Source: Anaerolineae bacterium
GTDB taxonomy: Bacteria > Chloroflexota > Anaerolineae > JAFGEY01
NCBI GenBank assembly: GCA_016931365.1
Contig: JAFGEY010000170.1
Location: 1-27,804, forward strand
Length of the DNA stretch: 27,804 bases
Reading direction: 5' to 3'
The position numbers and the translations under genes are program-made. Below the pieces are notes generated by a model. It saw only the letters and a program-made list of their open reading frames with translations, did not search any database and had not been told where the DNA came from. Positions 7,836 to 16,085 of this stretch are shown here, in pieces (position 1 is the first letter of the stretch; every line of letters starts with the position of its first letter).

Positions 7836-7873
7836 AACACAAAAAGGGCGCTCGAGCGCCCCTTTTGTGTTTT
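7836..7873 (-). terminator. Terminator of the Agl23-like gene
   Basis: An inverted repeat with core GGGCGCTCGAGCGCCC is flanked by AACACAAAA on one side and TTTTGTGTT on the other. On the minus strand the GC-rich stem is followed by TTTTTGTGTT. It starts about 15 bases after the stop codon. Confidence 0.85.
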
Positions 7874-7887
7874 CCTGCCCAAACTCG

Positions 7888-10044
7888 TCACTCAGGCTGC
7901 ACTGGCAGCCCCGTCCGATCCCACATCTGCGCGGCAATATCCTTGCGCACGAAAAAAGCGAACTTGCCCGGATATGACGGCTCCCAATCGGCCAACAATT
8001 GATCGTACTTGCGATACAACAGCACATTCAAGAACGCCCGGCGTCTTTCGGGATCGCGCATGTCGAGCCAGAAATAGTTTTTTTGGGGATCGCGCTTTTC
8101 CTCCGATGGAACGAGAAAAGAGACGTTCATATAATAATCCTGGTGCGGAAACCACAGATATTTGCGGTTAAAGCGAAGGTATCGCTTGCCCAAAAAAGGC
8201 TCCACCTTGTCCACCTCGGGATAGCCGACCACCAGTACCGGCGTATTGGTCGTTTCGCGCGTCGGCTGGGTGCCGAAAAAGACGCGATTGGGGAAATTTT
8301 GCACAAAATACCACTCGAACGGGCAGGTGCCATCTGAACCATAGGCAACGCGGATTTCCTGCTCGTCGCCGTACAGCCGCCGCGAGATGCGGCGGATTTC
8401 CTCGACCGTTTGTTTGGCCCCTGGCGCGCCGTGCGAGTAAACCAGGAACTCTTGAGCCGTGTCGCCGTTGATATAGACGGCCAAAATCGCATAGCGGGCG
8501 GTCAGGATGCCGCCCAACACGAATAGGGTCAAAAATGCCGCCCGCAACCTGGGATGAGCGCACAATCGACCGGCCACATCGTTCACAAAGCGCCCGGCGA
8601 GCAAGATCATCGGCTGGGTGATGTGAACAACCATCCACGGCATGCGTTCGCCAGCCCAACTGTAGAGCAGCCAGGCCATCAGCGACCAATAGATGCAATA
8701 GGCGACAAACGTCCGCCGCATCGGGCGGATCGTATAGATCGCCACCCCCAGCACGCTCAGACCCAAAGGCATAAAGTCATACAACCCGGCGATCATCCCA
8801 TAATACCACCACGGCTGGCTGCCGCGTTTGACCGCCTGCTGGGCCAGCCAATAGCTCACCGCCCCGACCGTGCCGCTGATCAGGCCCTTGGGGTTGGTGA
8901 AAAAGGTCGTGTACAGCAGCACAAAAGGGATCACGGCCACGGCCAAAATCAGGTACGCCGCCCGAAAATCGAACCCTTCCGGCAGCCAGTTTTTGCGCTG
9001 CGCCTTGAGCGCCCAGCGCCACCAGGCATACCCGCCGACCGAAATCCCCAGCGCGACGGAAAGGAATTGCAGGATCAGAAAAACAGCCGGCGCGACCACA
9101 TGGGCGGGCAATTGGGCGATGAGCAGCCAAAACAGCCCGCCCGTCGCACCGCACAGGACAAACAGCGCAGCGATGGCAAGCACGTAAGCTGTCACCGACC
9201 GCACTGCGGCGTTGGGCTGTTCGCCCGGTTCGACCAGTGCCGCGCTGAATAGCAGCGCAATCAGCATGCCGATGGGCAGAACGAGCAATTCCAGCAATTG
9301 GGGTGTGGCTGCGCTCGTTTCATCCGACGACAATCCTGCCGCGAGCAGCAAAAGCAGCATGAGCAGCACCAGGGCGCCGATCGACAACACCCGCCTCGCC
9401 TGGCGGCCGAGCACCTGCCGCACGAACAGCATCGCCAGAAACGTCGCCCCGACAAAGCCAGTCATCAGCGAGTTTTCCTTGGTGCACAGCGCCATCGACA
9501 CGGCAAACGCGCCCAGGTACAGCCACCTGGGGTGGCGCGAGTCGAAATAGCGAAACAAGGCAATCGTCATCAGCATGGCCCAGACGACCATATAGATGTC
9601 GTTGCGCAAATAGCGCGCGTAATAGAGCATGGTGGGTGAAATCAGCATCATCGTCGACACGGCCAGCGCGCCGACTCGCCCAAGCTCTTTGCGCAGCCAG
9701 ATCGGCCAGATCACCAAACTCACCCCAAACAGCGCCGTCGAGATGCGCGCCGTAAAGTCACTGACGCCGAATAAAAAGTAGAAAAAGGCATTGATGTGAT
9801 ACAAAAACGGCCCATGCCGCCAGGGATCGTGCTCGAACCCTTCGCCAACGTACAACTCGCGCGAGTACAGGCCGTGCACGCACTCGTCGTGGCTAAAGGT
9901 GCGCGAGCCGAGGTCGTAAAAGCAGGCCACGATCGAGACGATCACCAACAGGGCATAGATCACTGCTTCCAGAGTGATCCGCCATTGCCCCAACAAGGGC
10001 CGATCCAACCAGGTTATATGTTTCGCTTCTGCCGGGCAAGTCAT
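7888..10044 (-). CDS. Agl23/TIGR03663-like multi-spanning membrane protein (GT-C type)
   Basis: A 718-residue integral membrane protein with about 11-13 hydrophobic segments over the first 510 residues and a soluble C-terminal domain of about 200 residues. After the first membrane segment it has SRTFSHDECVHGLY with an Asp-Glu pair (53-54), then DPWRHGPFLYH and LFGVSDFTARI. This is the pattern of the TIGR03663 family (flippase-activity-associated Agl23-like), distantly related to dolichol/undecaprenyl-phosphate-sugar mannosyltransferases. The acidic pair in the first external loop is the expected catalytic metal site in GT-C enzymes. A GGGAGGGAG ribosome site lies just upstream of ATG 10044. 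The gene stands alone. A role in transferring a lipid-linked sugar to a protein or glycan is likely by family, but donor and acceptor are unknown. Confidence 0.85.
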   Translation of the reverse strand: MTCPAEAKHITWLDRPLLGQWRITLEAVIYALLVIVSIVACFYDLGSRTFSHDECVHGLYSRELYVGEGFEHDPWRHGPFLYHINAFFYFLFGVSDFTARISTALFGVSLVIWPIWLRKELGRVGALAVSTMMLISPTMLYYARYLRNDIYMVVWAMLMTIALFRYFDSRHPRWLYLGAFAVSMALCTKENSLMTGFVGATFLAMLFVRQVLGRQARRVLSIGALVLLMLLLLLAAGLSSDETSAATPQLLELLVLPIGMLIALLFSAALVEPGEQPNAAVRSVTAYVLAIAALFVLCGATGGLFWLLIAQLPAHVVAPAVFLILQFLSVALGISVGGYAWWRWALKAQRKNWLPEGFDFRAAYLILAVAVIPFVLLYTTFFTNPKGLISGTVGAVSYWLAQQAVKRGSQPWWYYGMIAGLYDFMPLGLSVLGVAIYTIRPMRRTFVAYCIYWSLMAWLLYSWAGERMPWMVVHITQPMILLAGRFVNDVAGRLCAHPRLRAAFLTLFVLGGILTARYAILAVYINGDTAQEFLVYSHGAPGAKQTVEEIRRISRRLYGDEQEIRVAYGSDGTCPFEWYFVQNFPNRVFFGTQPTRETTNTPVLVVGYPEVDKVEPFLGKRYLRFNRKYLWFPHQDYYMNVSFLVPSEEKRDPQKNYFWLDMRDPERRRAFLNVLLYRKYDQLLADWEPSYPGKFAFFVRKDIAAQMWDRTGLPVQPE

Positions 10045-10111
10045 GTTGTCACTCCCTCCCTTCGCGATCTATTGTCGCATACAGGGATGCGTATTCCATC
10101 TTGCCATTACA

Positions 10112-10141
10112 AAAATACACCATTTGTACGATCCGGGTCAA
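10112..10141 (-). promoter_or_regulatory. Candidate promoter of the Agl23-like gene
   Basis: TTGACC (10136-10141, minus strand) and TATTTT (10112-10117) are 18 bases apart, about 70 bases before the start. The -10 is weak. It is divergent from the DapA-like gene promoter. Confidence 0.35.
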
Positions 10142-10162
10142 CGCGCCGTTGAGCCAGTTTGT

Positions 10163-10191
10163 TTGTTTTGGCACTCAAGGTCGGTTATAAT
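10163..10191 (+). promoter_or_regulatory. Promoter of the sugar-acid catabolic cluster
   Basis: TTGTTT (10163-10168), a 17-base spacer and a perfect TATAAT (10186-10191) lie about 33 bases before the ATG. It is the only strong promoter seen for the three plus-strand genes up to 14020. Confidence 0.7.
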
Positions 10192-10223
10192 GAAAACTAG
10201 ATCCCAACAGAGGAGAATGTGCC

Positions 10224-11126
10224 ATGACAACTGGAAAAGAATGGCGAGGCAGCTTTGCGATCCCGATGACGCCTTTCACAGACGACGATCTCATCGATGA
10301 GGAGGTGCTGCGCGCCGAAATCGAATTCTGCATCGAGAGCGGCGTCGGCGGCATCGTCGTGCCGGTGATGGTCAGCGAGTTCTTTGTCCTGTCCGAGGAT
10401 GAGCGGCGGCTGATGATCCGCGTGCCGGTCGAGGTCAGCGCGGACCGTGTGCCCATTATCGCCAACTGCGCGGCGGTTGATACGCACACAGCGGTCGGTT
10501 TTGCGCGCTATGCGCAAGAGATCGGCGCCGACGCAGTGATCGCCATGCCGCCCTATATTTCGCACCCCGATTGGGGCCGCATTCTCGAGTATTATCGGGC
10601 AATCAACGACGCCGTCAGCATCCCGGTCTGGATTCAAAACGCTGGCATCGTCCCCCTCTCGGCCGACCAGGTGATCAAGCTCTGCACCGAACTGGAGCAT
10701 ATCAGTTGGGTCAAGGAAGAAGTGCCGCCCGAGACACACAGCATCAGCAACCTGCTCGGCAAAAACTGCCTGCACATCGAGGGGGTAATGGGCGGCGCCG
10801 GCGGCCGCTATATGATCGCCGAGTGGGCGCGCGGTTCCAAGGGCGTCGTCCACGCTTGCCAGTTCTGCGACGTGGTGCAAAGGGTGTGGGCCCTGCTCGA
10901 CGCGGGTGAACTCGATGCGGCCGGCGACCTCTTTGAAAAGCTGCTGCCCGGCCTGGTGGCCGAAGGGCTGATGGGTATGGCTTTTTCCAAAGAGATCATG
11001 GTGCGGCGCGGCGTGTTCAAGAACACCCGTATGCGCTCACAAAGCAATCCGCTCGATGCCCAAGACATACGCGAGATTGACCGTGTATGGGAGCGCATCC
11101 AGCCCTATCTGACATGGAAAAAGTAA
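10224..11126 (+). CDS. DapA/NanA-superfamily lyase (dihydrodipicolinate synthase-like)
   Basis: A 300-residue class I aldolase-fold enzyme. The Schiff-base Lys is Lys164 in SWVKEEV, and the family landmarks FAIPMTPFTDD, GVGGIVVPVMVSE and ADAVIAMPPY are present. True dihydrodipicolinate synthases have GTTGE and a catalytic Tyr in a YN motif. Here these positions read VMVSE (Ser51, Glu52) and IQNAG (Gln138), so the usual Tyr is missing and lysine biosynthesis is unlikely. The gene is followed by two acid-sugar dehydratase-type enzymes, so a role as a 2-keto-3-deoxy-sugar-acid aldolase or dehydratase is the best inference. A GAGGAG ribosome site precedes ATG 10224 by about 8 bases. It is the first gene after a strong promoter. 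Confidence 0.85.
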   Translation: MTTGKEWRGSFAIPMTPFTDDDLIDEEVLRAEIEFCIESGVGGIVVPVMVSEFFVLSEDERRLMIRVPVEVSADRVPIIANCAAVDTHTAVGFARYAQEIGADAVIAMPPYISHPDWGRILEYYRAINDAVSIPVWIQNAGIVPLSADQVIKLCTELEHISWVKEEVPPETHSISNLLGKNCLHIEGVMGGAGGRYMIAEWARGSKGVVHACQFCDVVQRVWALLDAGELDAAGDLFEKLLPGLVAEGLMGMAFSKEIMVRRGVFKNTRMRSQSNPLDAQDIREIDRVWERIQPYLTWKK

Positions 11127-11146
11127 AGAGTCCACTGAAAAAACTC

Positions 11147-11250
11147 GTTCACCGCAAAGACGCAAAGAACACCAAGTATCGCTTACCATCTTTATTTTTC
11201 TAAAAGCTTGGCGGATTCTTGGCGATCTTGACGACTTGGCGGTTCAAACG
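11147..11250. repeat. Intergenic imperfect inverted repeat of CGCAAAGA/TTGGCG units
   Basis: The left arm (11147-11176) is built of units such as ACCGCAAAGACGCAAAGAAC. The right arm (11207-11250) is built of CTTGGCG and GACTTGGCGGTT units that are roughly the reverse complement. An AT-rich 30-base centre separates them. Repeats of this CGCCAAGA style occur scattered between genes of several bacterial phyla. Here it fills part of the 255-base gap between the DapA-like gene and the first dehydratase. No gene or strong promoter was seen in that gap. Confidence 0.6.
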
Positions 11251-11381
11251 ACCTTTTTTCAGGAGAGTCAGTAATACATCGCAAATGGCAATAGCCGCAG
11301 CAGCAGATCAAGTCTTAACAATGGAACTGCCTGCGGTTGCAATTTACACTCTGCAATTTTAAACAAAAGGAGATCAACCCG

Positions 11382-12701
11382 ATGACTAAAAACGACCCGT
11401 CTCTCGGCCACGTCGAAAACGCCGTCAACACCTTTTCCCGCCCCTCCGACCTGAAAATCACCGACATCCGTTACGCCGTGGTGTGCAGCAACTATGACTA
11501 TCCGATCATTCGCATCGACACCAACCAGGGCGTGTACGGCATTGGCGAGGTGCGCGACGCGGGCCACCCCGAAAACGCGCTGCAATTCAAGAGCATGCTG
11601 CTCGGCCAGAACCCGTGCAACATCGACATGATTTATCACACCATCAAACGCTTTGGCAATTGGGGCCGCGAGGGCGGTGGCGTGTCCGGCATCGAGATCG
11701 CCCTGTGGGACCTGATCGGCAAGGTGTACGGCGTGCCCTGCTACCAGTTCCTCGGCGGCAAGTACCGCGACAAAATCCGCATCTATGCCGACACCCCCGA
11801 ACCGGAAGAACCGACCCCCGAAGCCTACGCCCAGCGCGCGTTGGGCCGCAAGCAAATGGGCCTCACCTTTATCAAGTGCGACGTGCGCATGCAAACCCTC
11901 CAAGAGATTGAAGGGGCGATGGTTGGACGGCCGACCCGCTTTGAGCAGCATATGAACTATCGCTGGGGCGCGCCGGGCAGCGGGCAAGTGGTCAAAGTGA
12001 CCGACAAAGGCATCGCCGCGCTTGCCGAGGTGATCGGCCTGGTGCGCCAAACCGTCGGCTGGGACGTCTCGCTGTGCATCGACCACTATGGCCACGGCTA
12101 CCTGACCGCCAAGGAGGTAATCAAGCTGGGCCAAGCGCTCGAACCCTACGCCCTGGCCTGGATGGAAGACCCCATGCCGACGATGGACGTGGCCGGGCAC
12201 AAGCGCGTCACCGACGCGATAGGCGTGCCCATCGCCGCCGGCGAGGATTGGTATCTGTGGGAGGGCTTTCGCCCCTTCATCGAAGAGCGCGCCGTGGACA
12301 TCATCCACCCCGACCTGCTTACCTCCGGCGGGATGCTGGAGACAAAAAAGATCGCCGATTACGCCGAACGATATGGCATCCCCACCGCGCTGCACTTTGC
12401 CGGTTCGCCGGTCGCCTTTATGGCCAACCTGCACACCGCGGCGGCGATTTCCAGCTTTGTCGCCCTGGAGCACCACGGCCTCGATCTGCCTTTCTGGAGC
12501 AGCCTCGTCACCGGCCTGGACGACTCGCTGATGAAAGAGGGCTATGTCAGGGTGCCCGACAAGCCTGGCCTCGGCGTCGACCTGAATTATGAGGGAGTCA
12601 AGGAAAATTTGCGCTCATTCAGCGGTCTCTTTGAACCAACCGATGATTGGAACACGCCCAAGTTGGGCTTTTGGCAGCCAGACCGGGTGTGGGATAAATA
12701 A
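11382..12701 (+). CDS. Enolase-superfamily acid-sugar dehydratase (mandelate racemase/muconate lactonizing type), 1
   Basis: A 439-residue protein of the mandelate racemase subgroup of the enolase superfamily, predicted to use Mg2+ to abstract a proton next to a carboxylate. The N-terminal capping domain (to about 130) has GVYGIGEV and ALWDLIGKVYGVP. The barrel carries metal ligands Asp234 (CIDHYGHGY), Glu262 (AWMEDP) and Glu288 (AAGEDWY), a likely acid/base His338 (TALHFAGSP) and Lys165 (FIKCD). About 60 residues around 170-210 and the C-terminal 50 residues make it longer than the usual 370-400. An AAAGGAG site 9 bases before ATG 11382 sets the start; an upstream in-frame ATG at 11337 lacks one. 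Co-transcription with the DapA-like gene is likely. The sugar acid (gluconate, galactonate, mannonate or other) cannot be told from sequence alone. Confidence 0.9.
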   Translation: MTKNDPSLGHVENAVNTFSRPSDLKITDIRYAVVCSNYDYPIIRIDTNQGVYGIGEVRDAGHPENALQFKSMLLGQNPCNIDMIYHTIKRFGNWGREGGGVSGIEIALWDLIGKVYGVPCYQFLGGKYRDKIRIYADTPEPEEPTPEAYAQRALGRKQMGLTFIKCDVRMQTLQEIEGAMVGRPTRFEQHMNYRWGAPGSGQVVKVTDKGIAALAEVIGLVRQTVGWDVSLCIDHYGHGYLTAKEVIKLGQALEPYALAWMEDPMPTMDVAGHKRVTDAIGVPIAAGEDWYLWEGFRPFIEERAVDIIHPDLLTSGGMLETKKIADYAERYGIPTALHFAGSPVAFMANLHTAAAISSFVALEHHGLDLPFWSSLVTGLDDSLMKEGYVRVPDKPGLGVDLNYEGVKENLRSFSGLFEPTDDWNTPKLGFWQPDRVWDK

Positions 12702-12707
12702 ACCATC

Positions 12708-12774
12708 GACCGCGGACGGCTGACCACCGATCACAAATTTTGCGCTTGCGGTCAGCAGTCGGTGGTCGGCGGTC
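12708..12774. repeat. Intergenic inverted repeat of GACCACCGA/TCGGTGGTC units
   Basis: The left arm contains GCTGACCACCGA (12719-12730) and the right arm TCGGTGGTCGGC (12759-12770), 11 of 12 bases complementary, with further GACCGC/GCGGTC units outside. It can form a hairpin with a 28-base loop in the 116-base gap between the two dehydratase genes. It lacks a T-run, so it is not a standard terminator; it may stabilise or process mRNA, or be a dispersed repeat. Confidence 0.6.
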
Positions 12775-12817
12775 ATTGGATGCAATTTGCCATTTGCATT
12801 TTCAAAAGGAGCAATAA

Positions 12818-14020
12818 ATGAAGATTACAGACGTTAAAACCTATCCAACCTGGGTCGGCCACCGCAACCAGTGCGTGGTCAAGGTCGAGACCGACGAGGG
12901 CATTTACGGCCTGGGCGAGGCGGGGCTTTCGGGCCGCGAGTTGGCGGTCAAGGGCGCGGTCGACCACTACTGCGAATTCTTGATCGGCCGCGATCCGATG
13001 CAGCGCGACGCGCTGTGGCAGGAAATGTACCGTAGCCAGTACTTTGAGGGTGGGCGCGTGCTCACCGCTGCCATCTCGGCGATCGACATCGCTCTGTATG
13101 ACATCGCTGGCAAGGCGTTGGGCGTGCCGGTTTACCAACTGCTTGGCGGCAAGCACCGCGACTGGGTGCCCTGCTTTGCCACCACCGGCGCATCGAGCGT
13201 CGAGCAGTTGATCGAGAACGTGCAGTTGCTCATCGACAAGGGCTGGAACGTGATCCGTACGGGTTCAGCGAACGTCAAGTTGGGCGCTTCCGACCTGTAC
13301 AAACAGCGCGCCCTCGATAGAGGGCGAGATGTAGCCAATCTGTTCGAACCGCGCGAATCCATCGGGGTGACGGCAGAATGGCTGATCAGGCTGCGCAAAG
13401 CCGTCGGCCTGGGGCCGGTGCTGGGCATCGACTATCACCATCGCCTCAGCGTCGCCGAGGCAGCTTCGTTCTGCCAGCGCATGCCCCAAGGCACGCTTGA
13501 CTTTATCGAAGAGCCGATCCGCGACGAATGCCCGGAGGCCTACGCTGCGCTGCGCACGATGACCGACGTGCCTTTTGCCATCGGCGAGGAAATTTCGAGC
13601 AAATGGGGCTTTTTGCCGTATATCGAGCGCGGTTTAACAAACTTTGTGCGCGTCGACATCTGCAACGTGGGAGGATTCACCGAGGCGATGAAAGTGGCCG
13701 GCTGGGCCGAGGCGCATTACATCGACCTGATGCCGCACAACCCGCTGGGGCCGATCTGCACCGCGGCGACCATCCATCTCGCCGCCGCCGTAACCAACTT
13801 TGCCTGGCTGGAAGTGCGCGTCTCGCCGACCGAAGACCTCAAGGCCTACGACGATGAACTGTTCCCACAGCAGCCCAAGCTCGTCGGCAGCAGCTTCCCC
13901 GTGCCGGACGCGCCCGGCCTCGGCGTGGAATTTAACGAGAAAATGGCCCAAGCGCAGCAATTCAAGTTCTGGGAACCACCGCACCTGCACAGACGCGACG
14001 GATCGTATACCAACTGGTGA
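12818..14020 (+). CDS. Enolase-superfamily acid-sugar dehydratase, galactonate-dehydratase-like, 2
   Basis: A 400-residue enolase-superfamily enzyme of ordinary length. Metal ligands are Asp205 (LGIDYHHRLS), Glu231 (DFIEEP) and Glu257 (AIGEEI), with His207 beside the first. The likely acid/base dyad is His307 (LMPHNPLGP) and Asp280 (VRVDICNVGG). The MPHNPLGPI segment and the DYHHR motif resemble D-galactonate dehydratase (DgoD)-like proteins. It differs from the upstream paralogue in the acid/base motif (LHFAGSP there), so the two probably act on different epimers or steps. An AAAGGAG site lies 6 bases before ATG 12818. Last gene of the cluster, followed by a terminator. A 2-keto-3-deoxy sugar acid product is expected by family and would suit the DapA-like lyase. 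Confidence 0.9.
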   Translation: MKITDVKTYPTWVGHRNQCVVKVETDEGIYGLGEAGLSGRELAVKGAVDHYCEFLIGRDPMQRDALWQEMYRSQYFEGGRVLTAAISAIDIALYDIAGKALGVPVYQLLGGKHRDWVPCFATTGASSVEQLIENVQLLIDKGWNVIRTGSANVKLGASDLYKQRALDRGRDVANLFEPRESIGVTAEWLIRLRKAVGLGPVLGIDYHHRLSVAEAASFCQRMPQGTLDFIEEPIRDECPEAYAALRTMTDVPFAIGEEISSKWGFLPYIERGLTNFVRVDICNVGGFTEAMKVAGWAEAHYIDLMPHNPLGPICTAATIHLAAAVTNFAWLEVRVSPTEDLKAYDDELFPQQPKLVGSSFPVPDAPGLGVEFNEKMAQAQQFKFWEPPHLHRRDGSYTNW

Positions 14021-14040
14021 AAAATTGCACCGTTTCATGG

Positions 14041-14072
14041 ATAAAGCCCCGTCACAAACGACGGGGCTTTAT
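14041..14072 (+). terminator. Terminator of the sugar-acid cluster
   Basis: ATAAAGCCCCGTC and its exact reverse complement are separated by a 6-base loop, 20 bases after the stop codon. The 3' side ends in CTTTAT. Confidence 0.85.
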
Positions 14073-14093
14073 CACACTGCAATCAAACCCACC

Positions 14094-14119
14094 AACTGCG
14101 CGCCTTGAGGCGCGCAGTT
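14094..14119 (-). terminator. Second hairpin, for the converging histidine kinase gene
   Basis: A perfect 11-base-pair stem, AACTGCGCGCC/GGCGCGCAGTT with a 4-base loop, lies 2 bases beyond the kinase stop codon. The T-run is poor, so it may act as an mRNA 3' end or a weak terminator together with the hairpin at 14041-14072. Confidence 0.6.
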
Positions 14120-14121
14120 CT

Positions 14122-15189
14122 CTATGTTTCCGGCCTGGGCACGACGATCTCGAACGCCGTGCCGTGCTTCCGCTCGCTGATCTGGAGTGTGCCATCGATC
14201 TGCCGGATGAGCAACTTGACCAGGGTCAAGCCAAACGATTCGATCTTTTCAACGTCCAATGCTTCCGGCAGCCCCACACCATTGTCACGCACCTCGAGCG
14301 CCAGCCGCGTGCCATTTTGATGCAACGAAATCGACATCTCGTTTGACGCTGGGCCGGCCCCGACGCGACGCTCTCCAAAAGCGTGCTTGAACGCATTGGA
14401 CACCAGTTCGTTGATAATTAATCCCAATGGCACGGCCAAATCGATGTCAAGCAACAGATCGTCGGCGTCAATCCTGGCCTTTACGTCGATCTGGCTGTAG
14501 CCGTACGAGCGATACAGGTGTTCGAGCAAGTCATGAATGTACACAACCATATCCACCTGTCCCAGCTCACCCGTCTGGTACAACTGCTCGTGGAGATGTG
14601 CCATCGACCGGACGCGATCACACCCTTCGGCCAAGATCACACGCACCAAGGGATCGGTAACTTGGGCAGCCTGCAATTCGAGCAATGAAGCGACAACTGT
14701 CAGGTTGTTCTTGACCCGGTGATGCGTCTCGCGACGCAACAGTTCCGTCTCCGCCATCTTGGCCACCAAAGCGGCCTCCGCCTGGCGATACCGGACATCG
14801 ACGCGGGCGTTGGTGCGGCGCACAAAGCCGACGGCTAACGCGCCCAGCAATGGAACCACTCGCCGCTGCACGATCCAGGCATCTTCCAGTGACAGCCCGA
14901 CAGCGAGTTGGCTACCCAGAATCTCCTGGGTTTGTCCCAACGCCTCGGGCTGTCCCTGGCAAAAATCGGCCAGCGTTGAGCCTAATCCCTCAACCAGAGC
15001 ACGATCAAGTGGATCGATGAACAAAAGCTCGATCACCTGATCGACCCAGCCGACAACGATTGTATGCCCCTCAATTGTCTGAAATGGTGCGACACCGATA
15101 GATGACAGTGCTTTGTACCAACCATCGGCGACTTCCCCGCGCCGACGCCCCAGATGCACCGTCAGATCGGCCAATGCTTGCGCATCCAT
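14122..15189 (-). CDS. Soluble sensor histidine kinase, HisKA_2 type
   Basis: A 355-residue kinase without membrane segments. Residues 1-140 form a helical input domain of unknown ligand, somewhat like RsbR-type N-domains. The H-box LLRRETHHRVKNNL (phosphorylated His near 157-158) and the following LLELQAAQV are typical of the HisKA_2/HWE-related class. The ATPase domain has an N-box NELVSNAFKHAF, a G1 box VRDNGVGLP and a late FGLTLVKLL. A GAGGAG site 6 bases before ATG 15189 sets the start, rather than GTG 15192. There is no response regulator next to it, so it is an orphan. HisKA_2 kinases often signal to regulators with output domains other than HTH, or to anti-sigma-factor switches; the partner here is unknown. 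Confidence 0.88.
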   Translation of the reverse strand: MDAQALADLTVHLGRRRGEVADGWYKALSSIGVAPFQTIEGHTIVVGWVDQVIELLFIDPLDRALVEGLGSTLADFCQGQPEALGQTQEILGSQLAVGLSLEDAWIVQRRVVPLLGALAVGFVRRTNARVDVRYRQAEAALVAKMAETELLRRETHHRVKNNLTVVASLLELQAAQVTDPLVRVILAEGCDRVRSMAHLHEQLYQTGELGQVDMVVYIHDLLEHLYRSYGYSQIDVKARIDADDLLLDIDLAVPLGLIINELVSNAFKHAFGERRVGAGPASNEMSISLHQNGTRLALEVRDNGVGLPEALDVEKIESFGLTLVKLLIRQIDGTLQISERKHGTAFEIVVPRPET

Positions 15190-15281
15190 CACCCACTCCT
15201 CGTTGCGAATGGGCTCCGAGGACGGGTGGGTTCAGACCCGGCTCGAAACCTTTCTACGCAATGACAATTGAGGGTTTGGGT

Positions 15282-15313
15282 TCATCTAGCTCTATTGTAT
15301 CATATCTAGATGA
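15282..15313. promoter_or_regulatory. Inverted repeat upstream of the histidine kinase, candidate operator
   Basis: TCATCTAG (15282-15289) and CTAGATGA (15306-15313) are exact inverted repeats with a 16-base spacer. On the minus strand the spacer contains TACAAT, a possible -10 about 100 bases before the kinase start. The placement suggests a repressor or activator site over the promoter, but no clear -35 is seen. Confidence 0.45.
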
Positions 15314-15350
15314 GAATTTGTGCAAAGGTTGCGTAAATTTTTGCAACAAC

Positions 15351-15398
15351 AAAAAGAACGAGTTCCGCACCTGTGCAGATGCGGAACTCGTTCTTTTT
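15351..15398 (-). terminator. Strong terminator of the DUF4097/MFS operon
   Basis: A 19-base arm containing AACGAGTTCCGCA and its exact complement are separated by a 10-base loop. A-runs and T-runs flank the stem on either strand. It begins about 20 bases beyond the stop of the half-size MFS gene. Confidence 0.92.
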
Positions 15399-15417
15399 TT
15401 CAGCGGCGCAATAGGCG

Positions 15418-16053
15418 CTAATTGACCTCGCCGCCGGTTGGTATAGGGACAGACGCCGGTTCAAGCCCATAGACTTGGTCTTTCGGCTGCCGACGTTCTT
15501 TTTCAAGGTTCATCACGGCCGGGCTCATAAAACCGACCGCGCCCATCAATATGCAGACGATGCCTCCGACCACAAACCACACCGTCACGCCCAGTGCATC
15601 GGCGACGGGACCGGCCAGGGCCATCCCCAGCGGCGACATCGCCGAGCATATACTGCCGACCAGGGTAAATACACGCCCCTGCATATTCGGATCGACCACA
15701 TCCTGCATGATCGCATTGACAGGCCCGTTGGTGAGCACATTCATCATGCCGACGAAAAACATCGCTCCCAAAGCCGACCCAAACCATGCGGCCGACATCA
15801 AGCCAATCGCCAGTGTGCCCAATCCCATACCGATCAACCCCATCATCGTCGTGGCAATGCGCCGTTTAAAGCCACCCCACACGCTCAGAAGCAGCCCGCC
15901 CAGAATGATGCCAATCCCCCAGGTCGATTGCATCCATCCCAGTTGCAGCGCCTCACCGCCAAAGTGTTTTTGCACCAGGATCGGCAGCAGCGAAAACGCC
16001 GGATTCACCAACAGGTTGATCAACGTTGCCATCAGCAATTTTCTTGGTCTCAA
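15418..16053 (-). pseudogene. Half-size MFS transporter remnant (C-terminal six membrane segments)
   Basis: A 211-residue frame that lines up with only the second half of the MFS exporter just upstream. Shared landmarks are NPAFSLLPILVQKHF (partner: TPAFSLIPLLVKGHF), LLLSVWGGF, NMQGRVFTL and SPLGMALAGPVADALG. The first six membrane segments are absent, and only 32 bases separate it from the upstream stop, so the missing half cannot be elsewhere. The frame opens with a TTG (16053) or an ATG (16032). A better-looking ATG with a GGACGGAT leader at 16069 is in another frame. It is most likely what remains of a tandem duplicate after deletion. The reading frame itself is still intact, so a functional half-protein cannot be excluded. 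Confidence 0.65.
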
Positions 16054-16085
16054 CCTGTCCTTGATTCATATCCGTCCTTCACCCT

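Noticed and set aside
11268..12476. A 402-codon minus-strand open frame
   Set aside because: It is antisense to the dehydratase gene with visible metal ligands; no ribosome site or family motif.
15351..15398. Long repeat that might be a CRISPR or mobile element end
   Set aside because: It is a single inverted repeat with A/T runs just after a stop codon and is fully explained as an intrinsic terminator.
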